Source: an uncultured Prevotella sp. (GTDB taxonomy: Bacteria > Bacteroidota > Bacteroidia > Bacteroidales > Bacteroidaceae). Taken from it: a DNA stretch of 8,634 bases. Positions within the stretch are counted from its first letter, which is position 1. Each line of letters opens with the position of its first letter. The notes under the pieces were generated by a model. The model did no database searches and was not told the origin of the DNA. It saw only the letters and a list, made by a program, of their open reading frames with translations. The translations under genes and the position numbers were made by a program. The stretch is taken from assembly GCA_947303825.1 (NCBI GenBank), contig CAMYZK010000091.1, forward strand, positions 1 to 8,634, in the 5' to 3' direction. Shown here one piece after another: positions 1-5,121 of this stretch.

Positions 1-642
1 ACTCCTTGTGCTCCTCCAGTATCCACTGCTTCAGCCACTCCTGATACTCGTTCAGGGGCAGGTACCAGTTCTTCGTCTCTTTCAGCACGGGTGTCTCGCC
101 GGTTTCCTTCGAGCGGGGATTAATCAGCTCGGTAGGTTCCAGTGCACGTCCGCAGCCCTCTTCACACTGGTTGCCATAAGCCTGCTTGTGGCAGTAGGGG
201 CACTCGCCCACCACATCGCGGTCGGTGAGAAACTTGCCGGTCTTCTCGTCAAAGAACTGCTTGGTAGTCTGCTCCACGAGCTTTCCCTCGTCGTAGAGCT
301 TGCGGAACCACTCGGCAGCAAACTGGTGGTGGATTTGCTTGTGGTACGACTGTAGACATCGAACGAGATGCCGAACTCGTTGAAGGAGTCGCGTATCAGG
401 GCATGGTAGCGGTCTACCACGTCCTGTGGGGTGATTCCTTCCTTGCGTGCTCGCTGGGTGACGGGCACACCGTGCTCGTCGCTGCCGCCTATGAACATCA
501 CCTCACGTTTCTTTGCACGGAGGTAGCGCACGTATATGTCGGCAGGCACGTAGACACCTGCCAGATGTCCTATATGAACACCGCCATTGGCGTAGGGTAG
601 GGCCGACGTGACGGTGTAGCGTTTGTAGTTCTTTTGTTCCAT
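1..642 (-). CDS. metG: Methionyl-tRNA synthetase, N-terminal part, frameshifted and cut by the window edge
   Basis: MetRS charges tRNA-Met with methionine in the cytoplasm and is essential. Translation starts at ATG 642-640 ([20 protein letters not shown]). The class I HIGH motif is at residues 23-26, followed by the family-typical [11 protein letters not shown] at 50-60. After Lys103 (AAA, 336-334) the frame is lost: the initial frame gives a nonsense Ser/Thr-rich tail ending at a TGA at 126-124. Adding one base in that A-run restores a clean MetRS reading to the window edge ([10 protein letters not shown], then GECPYCHK), including a zinc-knuckle Cys set at about residues 148, 151, 160 and 164. 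About 214 of the roughly 680 residues usual in Bacteroidetes are present; the KMSKS loop lies outside. One missing base in a homopolymer of an essential gene suggests a sequencing or assembly error, but a true mutation cannot be excluded. It has its own promoter upstream (796-766). Confidence 0.93.
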
Positions 643-765
643 AATCTATATTATTTGGTTGTTTGGTTATCTTGTTGTCTAGACGTTTGGAGAAGTAACA
701 GATGGCAGATTGGTAATATCCCGAAACAACCAGACGACAAATCTCCTAAACGGCCAATCACGGTG

Positions 766-796
766 CAAAGGTACGAAAAGTTGAGAGCAAAACAAA
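766..796 (-). promoter_or_regulatory. Bacteroidetes-type sigma-70 promoter for metG
   Basis: On the minus strand TTTG (796-793) is followed after 19 nt by TACCTTTG (773-766), which matches the Bacteroidetes housekeeping consensus TTTG-N19-21-TAnnTTTG. The sequence continues CACC, a common continuation. The transcription start would fall a few bases downstream, around 758-761, giving a leader of about 115 nt before the metG ATG. This is the only full match to the consensus that I found in the intergenic regions of the window. Confidence 0.8.
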
Positions 797-858
797 ACAA
801 AAATCCGTTTTTCTTATATTTACGTTGATAGAACAATATACAATAATAAAAATATGAG

Positions 859-944
859 TATCCGCTTATCCTACACCCAATACTGATTATCAGCTTGTTG
901 CAATGATTATATCCGCTTGTTATCCGCACATTATCCTACACCCA
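859..944 (+). repeat. Left 86-bp inverted arm
   Basis: This arm contains two direct copies of TTATCCTACACCCA (865-878 and 931-944) and three copies of TATCCGC (859, 910 and 921). It pairs with 1168-1253. The arm ends 62 nt before the -33 box of the metG promoter (counting from 859 to 796). Confidence 0.85.
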
Positions 945-1031
945 GATAGATGAAAGATGATAGATATGGATACCTTCTTCCTTGATTTCCCTATCGGAGC
1001 AAGAAAGTGGAGTAGCAAACTAACGGGGATT

Positions 1032-1065
1032 GATTTCTGTCCGAGCAGGTCGGATTTTTGTCCGA
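1032..1065. repeat. 13-bp direct repeat with 21-bp period inside the element
   Basis: GATTTCTGTCCGA (1032-1044) and GATTTTTGTCCGA (1053-1065) match at 12 of 13 positions and are spaced 21 bp start to start. Between and after them are TCGGA (1050-1054) and TCGGACA (1081-1087), complementary to the TGTCCGA parts. A 6-bp stem GTCGGA/TCCGAC (1049-1054 with 1061-1066) and a 7-bp stem TGTCCGA/TCGGACA (1059-1065 with 1081-1087) are mutually exclusive. The 21-bp spacing would place both half-sites on one face of the helix; function is not known. Confidence 0.5.
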
Positions 1066-1167
1066 CGCCCCCTCTTTTTTTCGGACACATCCATATCTGA
1101 AAGAAATAGGCAATAATCAGATACCCCCAAATCTGTACAACCTGAGTAATAGAAGGTTTTTTGGTGT

Positions 1168-1253
1168 TGGGTGTAGGATGATGTGCGGATAATGTGCGGA
1201 TATTATCACGCTAACCCATTGATAATCAGTATTGGGTGTAGGATAAGCGGATA
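1168..1253 (-). repeat. Right 86-bp inverted arm
   Basis: This is the reverse complement of 859-944 with 13 mismatches clustered in the middle: 7 in a 10-nt block, then 2, 3 and 1. The outer end (1220-1253) is identical to the left arm, while the inner TATCC motif has changed to CATCC. It lies 61 nt downstream of the araC stop codon. Confidence 0.85.
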
Positions 1254-1314
1254 AATCAATTTTTGTACTGTGTCACATTCTCACAATGCCAACATTCGAA
1301 GTGCGTCTCGGATG

Positions 1315-2187
1315 CTAGCTGTTGCGCAGGTCGCTGGGTTTGCGGCCTGTCTTTATCTTGAACTTTGATGAGAAATAGTCGGGAGAGTCGAAGTTGAGTC
1401 TGTAGGCTATCTCCTTTATGCTCATATCGGTGGTGGTGAGCAGCTCTTTTGCACGCTGAAGGCGCAGGTCCTGCTGATAGGTGGCAGGCGATAGTCCAGT
1501 GTGCTCCTTGAACAGCTTGCGGAAGTTGGAGTAGCTCATGCCCAGGTCTTCGGCCACCTGCTGTATGGTGAGCGACGACTCGAGCTCCTCGCGTATGCGC
1601 AGTCTGGCCCTGTTTATCATGTCAACATGTGCTTGGTTGCGGTTTTTCAGTTCCCGGTTGCGCTCTTTGGAGTACATCATGCCTATTAGCAAGTTTACCA
1701 CCCCTGCCATGACCTGCTGCGAGTAGGCTTCCTCGGCGTGGGCCATTTCAAAGGCACTGCGATATAGTCGCACTATGTCGTCGTTGAACCCCACATGGTA
1801 GATGGGTTTGGTGGGAGAGAGGAATCCGGCACGCACGCGGTCGTCTATGTTGCGACCCTGAAACCCTATCCAGTATTTCTTCCATCCGTGGGGCGGTGTG
1901 GGATGATAGCTGTGCCATTCTCCTGGAAAGAGCATGAAGAAGTCTCCCTCCTTGAGGTGTGCCTCCGGCACTGTCTGGCTATGGAACACTCCTTCGCCCT
2001 CAATGATATAGAGCAGCTGATATTCGGGCAGTATGCGTCCTTTCTGCAGGTCGAAATAATAGCCGTCGGCATGTCCACGGGTGGGGTAGGGATCGTTGGG
2101 ACCTATTTCCTCATAGCCTATGGTTGTTACCGTCAGTCCCCAGAGCTGGTCGCGCTCGCTGGCAAGCATGTATTTACTGGTTTGCAC
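1315..2187 (-). CDS. AraC-family transcriptional regulator with N-terminal cupin domain
   Basis: This is a 290-residue DNA-binding regulator. Residues about 35-110 form the AraC_binding cupin (YYFDLQKGRILPEYQLLYII, then GEGVFHS, GDFFMLFPGEWHSY), which in this family binds a small ligand, often a sugar. Residues about 190-288 form the two-helix-turn-helix HTH_18 domain: first HTH LTIQQVAEDLGMSYSNFRKL (206-225), second HTH SIKEIAYRLNFDSPDYFSSK (256-275), ending in the typical GRKPSDLR. There is no receiver domain, so it is not itself a phosphorelay target. The start used is GTG 2187-2185, since relatives usually have a few residues before the conserved Lys-Tyr; ATG 2169-2167 is an alternative that shortens it by 6. 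Neither has a clear ribosome site. An 8-bp direct repeat of 21-bp period lies 29-57 bp upstream and may be an autoregulatory site. The ligand and targets are not evident. Confidence 0.92.
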   Translation of the reverse strand: MQTSKYMLASERDQLWGLTVTTIGYEEIGPNDPYPTRGHADGYYFDLQKGRILPEYQLLYIIEGEGVFHSQTVPEAHLKEGDFFMLFPGEWHSYHPTPPHGWKKYWIGFQGRNIDDRVRAGFLSPTKPIYHVGFNDDIVRLYRSAFEMAHAEEAYSQQVMAGVVNLLIGMMYSKERNRELKNRNQAHVDMINRARLRIREELESSLTIQQVAEDLGMSYSNFRKLFKEHTGLSPATYQQDLRLQRAKELLTTTDMSIKEIAYRLNFDSPDYFSSKFKIKTGRKPSDLRNS

Positions 2188-2215
2188 TTTTTTAGATGAT
2201 AGATTATAGATTATA

Positions 2216-2244
2216 GGGTATTACAAGATTTCTTGTGGGTATTA
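2216..2244 (-). promoter_or_regulatory. Possible AraC-type operator upstream of araC
   Basis: On the minus strand TAATACCC (2244-2237) and TAATACCC (2223-2216) are identical direct repeats with exactly 21-bp period, flanking a perfect inverted repeat ACAAGA-TT-TCTTGT (2223-2236). AraC-family proteins commonly bind two direct half-sites about 21 bp apart, as with the E. coli araI1-I2 pair. The position just upstream of the araC start fits autoregulation. No full Bacteroidetes promoter match was seen here; a TATAAT sequence follows but its spacing to any upstream box is unconvincing. This is inference from spacing only. Confidence 0.4.
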
Positions 2245-2265
2245 AGCTACAGACCCCACCCCTAA

Positions 2266-2287
2266 CCCCTCCCCTTGAGGGGCGGGG
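2266..2287. repeat. GC-rich hairpin downstream of HK1
   Basis: CCCC-T-CCCC, loop TTGA, GGGG-C-GGGG forms a stem of eight GC pairs with one T/C mismatch. It lies 52 nt past the HK1 stop in the transcribed (minus) direction. It is preceded on the plus strand by further C-runs (ACCCCACCCCTAA). No U-tract follows in the minus direction, so it is not a textbook intrinsic terminator, though it could slow polymerase or protect the HK1 mRNA 3' end. Similar C-run/TTGA/G-run motifs are, to my recollection, common between genes in Bacteroidales genomes. Confidence 0.45.
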
Positions 2288-2338
2288 AATGGCTACGGCC
2301 AGAGTACTATCCGCTTGGCACTCCCCCTTCCTCATTCC

Positions 2339-5113
2339 TCATTCTTCTTCCTCTTTCTTTATTTCACAAGGAACCCATAGCCAGAAGGTGGAGCCCTTTC
2401 CTTCTCCCTCGCTTTCCACTCCGATACGCCCTCCTATTGCATCGGCAATGGACTTGCAAATGCTGAGGCCGAGGCCTGTACCCTGGACGTAGTCGTTGAG
2501 CTTTACGAAGCGTTCGAAAACCGTTGACTGTTTCTCTTTTGGTATGCCTGTTCCGGTGTCTTCGCAGTACATGTATATGCCGTTGTCCTTATATTTGTAG
2601 CCTACCCTGATATGTCCTTTATGGGTGTACTTCACGGCATTGGTTACGAAGTTGGTGATGACCTGCTGCATGCGCCCCATGTCGAGCGTGGTGATAAGGC
2701 TGTCGTATGGTTTGTCCACAATATACTCCACATCTTTTTCCTGTACTCTCTGTGAAAGCGTCAGGCAGGCAAGTGAGAACTCTTTTGCGAAGTCTACTTC
2801 CCTAGGCTTTATCTCTATTGGCTTAGAGTCCATTGTCGATGCTTCGAAGATGTCGTTCACCAGGCGTAGCAGCATGTCACAGTTGTTGCGTATAATATTG
2901 ATGAACTCCATGCGGTCTTCGGTTGTGCTCACAGCGTGTAGCAGGTCGGAGAATCCCACGATGGCGTTGAGCGGAGTGCGTATCTCGTGGGTCATATTGG
3001 CCAGGAAGGTACTCTTTAGTATTGCAGAGTTCTCGGCCCGGGCAGTCTCTATCTTCAACTTCTGCTGTGCCTCCATGAGCGAGGTGACATTGCGCACAAT
3101 GCCAAAGAGTTTTGCAGTGTGTCCGTCTTTGTCTGATAGTGGCATGCCGCTTATGGCATACCATGTAGGCTCGTGGGAAACGGGTGTCCTGTCGAACAGG
3201 TGTATCACGTTGAAAGACTCGTTGCCTAGCGTGTAGTTTTCTATATTGCGGCGGGCTTCCTCCTGGTGCTCAGGCGCCAGACATTCTATATACTCGTCGA
3301 AGGTGATGGTAAACTCTTTTTCTATGATGGACCTTGAAAAACTGATGGCGCGTGTCTGGTTGTCGGCATGCCATACCCACATGTTGCAGTTTTCAAGCAG
3401 CGAGCGTAGCTCGGTTTCATAAGTGCGGTTTAGCTCGGACGCAGCCTTTATAGCCTTGCGCTGCATTTGCAGTTCAAGATACATAGAGCGTTCAACGGTT
3501 ACGTCGCGTGCGGTAACGACATAGTAGAGCAGGTTGCCTTTGTCGTCGGGAGTAGGCCTTACTCTAAACTCAATAAACTTGTCTATTCCTATTTCGGGGT
3601 AGTACATACGTTGGCAGGCATGTATTACGTCGAAGCTGCCCGGCACTATTAGGCCTTTTACCAGACTCATGTCCATGAGTGACACAGAAAAGAAGTACTC
3701 GATGTTTTCTTCATTCACTTCGCATAGTATCTTCATGTTCTCGTTGAGGTCGAGCAGCTTGCCGTCTTTGTCGTAGAACGACATTGCCACCAGGTTGGTG
3801 TCGAACAGCTTTGCATATCTGTTGGCCAGCTCCTGTTCATGTTGCTCATTCTCTGTTTCAACGGTTACGTCGCGCGTAGTGATGATGATACTCGTGGGCT
3901 TATGGTTCTTGTCAAGCTCTGCAAACGAGTGTCCTTCTACTTTTACCCATTTCGGTTTTTTCTCTGTTCCTTCGTTCCACCTTATGAAGAAAGGCTTGCT
4001 AAGCTCTTCTGGGCTAAACACCTTTCTCCTGTCAAGTATGATGTGCCGGTCGTCAGGATGTATGTGTTCTACAAGTTTCTTGCTTGTTATTCCTCCTTCG
4101 GGAAGAACATTGCCGTGCAGGTTGCTTACATGGCCTTTCCTTATTTCATTGATAAACACGGCGTAGTTGCCCATGCTAAGTGCCTGATGCATCATTGCCT
4201 CCATGGCCTTATTGTGCTTCATGGCGGTTTTTACCCTTCTTTTCGCTATTCTGAAGATGGCAAAGATTGCCAGTGCAATAAGCGTTACAACGAGTAATAT
4301 ATATAATAATGTGTACGACGCTTCGGGTTGCATGCGTTCCTGATGGAACCATTTGATGCGCAATGCTTCCAAGTCGCCGCTTTGCTGAAGGCGCGATATT
4401 TCGCTGTCTATGGCGTTTATTAGCTCTTTGTCATGGCCCACTATATGTATGTCTTTAGCTGGTATGTCCAGTTCCTGTATTTCAATGCCTTTTAGTCCGC
4501 TAGACTTCAGTTGCCATTTTAGGGGTGCATCACCACATACAAAGTACTGGAAGTCACCGTTCATTATTCCTACCAGTGCTTCTCTTGGAGAGTGGTATTC
4601 TACGTTGATGGTGTCTTCAGCGGTCATTAGTATTCTTTTAGAAATGGAGTCGTTGCTGCCGTTTAGCACTATCAGCTTGGCTTGCTTCAGTTCTGCGCGT
4701 GTTTTTATAGGCTTGGTGCCTTTGAAGAAGGCTACCGACAGGTTATAGTATTCTATGCTGTTTACGGTGGAGTAGTACTTGTCCTGACTGAAACGGTTGC
4801 TATAGTCAACAATAAGGTCGGCCTGGTAGCTGGTAAAGGCTTCTATGCCCTGCTTTCTTGACTTTGTGATAAAAGTAGGTTTTATGCCCAGCCTATTAAG
4901 CACGGTTTGCAGCAGTTCAACGTTGAAGCCGTCGGGCTTTCTCTCGCCATTGATGAATGCATAGGGTGCGAAGTCCCAGTCGCATACCACCCTCACATTC
5001 TTGTCTTTGGTCTGGGCAAAGGCTGCTGTGGCCTGCATGAAAGAGAGCAGCATTACCAGTCGCAAGGCCAGTAAGCAGGCTATATGCCGGGTATGGTTAT
5101 GTTCTTTTCTCAT
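2339..5113 (-). CDS. Membrane sensor histidine kinase HK1 (solute-binding domain, three PAS, HisKA, HATPase)
   Basis: This 924-residue hybrid-less sensor kinase has a signal peptide at 1-34 (hydrophobic core, then AAFAQ), a periplasmic type-3 solute-binding domain at about 38-258 (DWDFAPYAFINGERKPDGFN), and one membrane helix at about 267-289. Three cytoplasmic PAS-like regions follow at about 305-418, 432-540 and 567-680, each ending in an RDVT or RNVT motif. HisKA has the H-box FLANMTHEIRTPLNAIVGF with phospho-acceptor His709. HATPase_c has its N-box at NFVTNAVKYT (Asn825), G1 at DTGTGIP (852-858), F-box VFERF (865-869) and G2 GTGLGL (878-883). It should autophosphorylate. It has no receiver domain and ends in a Lys/Glu tail, so its response regulator lies elsewhere. 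By eye, Lys112 stands where amino-acid-binding relatives keep a ligand-gripping Arg, so the ligand may not be an amino acid. The ATG (5113-5111) lies 8 nt past the HK2 stop, so the two are almost surely one operon. Confidence 0.93.
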   Translation of the reverse strand: MRKEHNHTRHIACLLALRLVMLLSFMQATAAFAQTKDKNVRVVCDWDFAPYAFINGERKPDGFNVELLQTVLNRLGIKPTFITKSRKQGIEAFTSYQADLIVDYSNRFSQDKYYSTVNSIEYYNLSVAFFKGTKPIKTRAELKQAKLIVLNGSNDSISKRILMTAEDTINVEYHSPREALVGIMNGDFQYFVCGDAPLKWQLKSSGLKGIEIQELDIPAKDIHIVGHDKELINAIDSEISRLQQSGDLEALRIKWFHQERMQPEASYTLLYILLVVTLIALAIFAIFRIAKRRVKTAMKHNKAMEAMMHQALSMGNYAVFINEIRKGHVSNLHGNVLPEGGITSKKLVEHIHPDDRHIILDRRKVFSPEELSKPFFIRWNEGTEKKPKWVKVEGHSFAELDKNHKPTSIIITTRDVTVETENEQHEQELANRYAKLFDTNLVAMSFYDKDGKLLDLNENMKILCEVNEENIEYFFSVSLMDMSLVKGLIVPGSFDVIHACQRMYYPEIGIDKFIEFRVRPTPDDKGNLLYYVVTARDVTVERSMYLELQMQRKAIKAASELNRTYETELRSLLENCNMWVWHADNQTRAISFSRSIIEKEFTITFDEYIECLAPEHQEEARRNIENYTLGNESFNVIHLFDRTPVSHEPTWYAISGMPLSDKDGHTAKLFGIVRNVTSLMEAQQKLKIETARAENSAILKSTFLANMTHEIRTPLNAIVGFSDLLHAVSTTEDRMEFINIIRNNCDMLLRLVNDIFEASTMDSKPIEIKPREVDFAKEFSLACLTLSQRVQEKDVEYIVDKPYDSLITTLDMGRMQQVITNFVTNAVKYTHKGHIRVGYKYKDNGIYMYCEDTGTGIPKEKQSTVFERFVKLNDYVQGTGLGLSICKSIADAIGGRIGVESEGEGKGSTFWLWVPCEIKKEEEE

Positions 5114-5121
5114 GCTGCTTC

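Larger units (their letters stand above)
859..1253. repeat. 395-bp non-coding element bounded by 86-bp inverted arms (MITE-like or regulatory repeat)
   Basis: The left arm 859-944 and the right arm 1168-1253 are reverse complements, align without gaps over 86 positions, and match at 73 by hand count. The outer 34 nt are identical, starting TATCCGCTTATCCTACACCC. The middle of the arms has diverged and the inner 12 nt are again identical. The arms enclose 223 nt with no gene. Within each arm the motif TATCCTACACCCA (one copy CATCC...) occurs twice and TATCCGC two or three times, so an arm is itself built of iterated units. No clear target-site duplication was seen beyond the TA ends, which are part of the repeat. 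No transposase is present, so mobility would need enzymes supplied in trans. A folded protein-binding or RNA-level role is equally possible. Confidence 0.6.
643..1314. other. Gene-free intergenic region between araC 3' end and metG
   Basis: These 672 nt hold no credible gene; the only open frames are short and have atypical composition (for example a 92-codon Tyr/Cys-rich frame at 929-651 that overlaps the metG promoter). The contents, in minus-strand order, are: about 60 nt of unremarkable sequence after the araC stop, a 395-bp inverted-repeat element (1253-859), a short AT-rich spacer, the metG promoter (796-766), and a metG leader of roughly 115 nt. The leader is rich in AACCAAACAACC-like sequence. 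No obvious intrinsic terminator (stem plus U-tract in the minus direction) was found for araC unless the large inverted repeat itself serves this purpose. Confidence 0.8.

Noticed and set aside
651..929. A 92-codon open frame on the minus strand between araC and metG
   Set aside because: It overlaps the metG promoter and the left inverted arm, has Tyr/Cys/Ser-rich composition with no recognisable motif, and no plausible start context.
859..1253. Replication origin suggested by TTATCC-rich repeats
   Set aside because: No exact DnaA boxes, no strongly AT-rich unwinding stretch and no replication genes nearby; the inverted-repeat structure points to a repeat element.
859..1253. CRISPR array
   Set aside because: The repeats are in inverted orientation with only two arms, and there are no regularly spaced spacers or cas genes.
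1795..2199. A 134-codon open frame on the plus strand opposite araC, and similar long plus-strand frames opposite HK1 and HK2
   Set aside because: They are antisense shadows of clearly recognisable minus-strand genes and show no domain signature of their own.
2190..2215. TATAAT as an E. coli-like -10 box for araC
   Set aside because: Bacteroidetes use TAnnTTTG at -7; the AGATTAT tandem run makes TATAAT likely by chance, and no suitable upstream box is spaced correctly.
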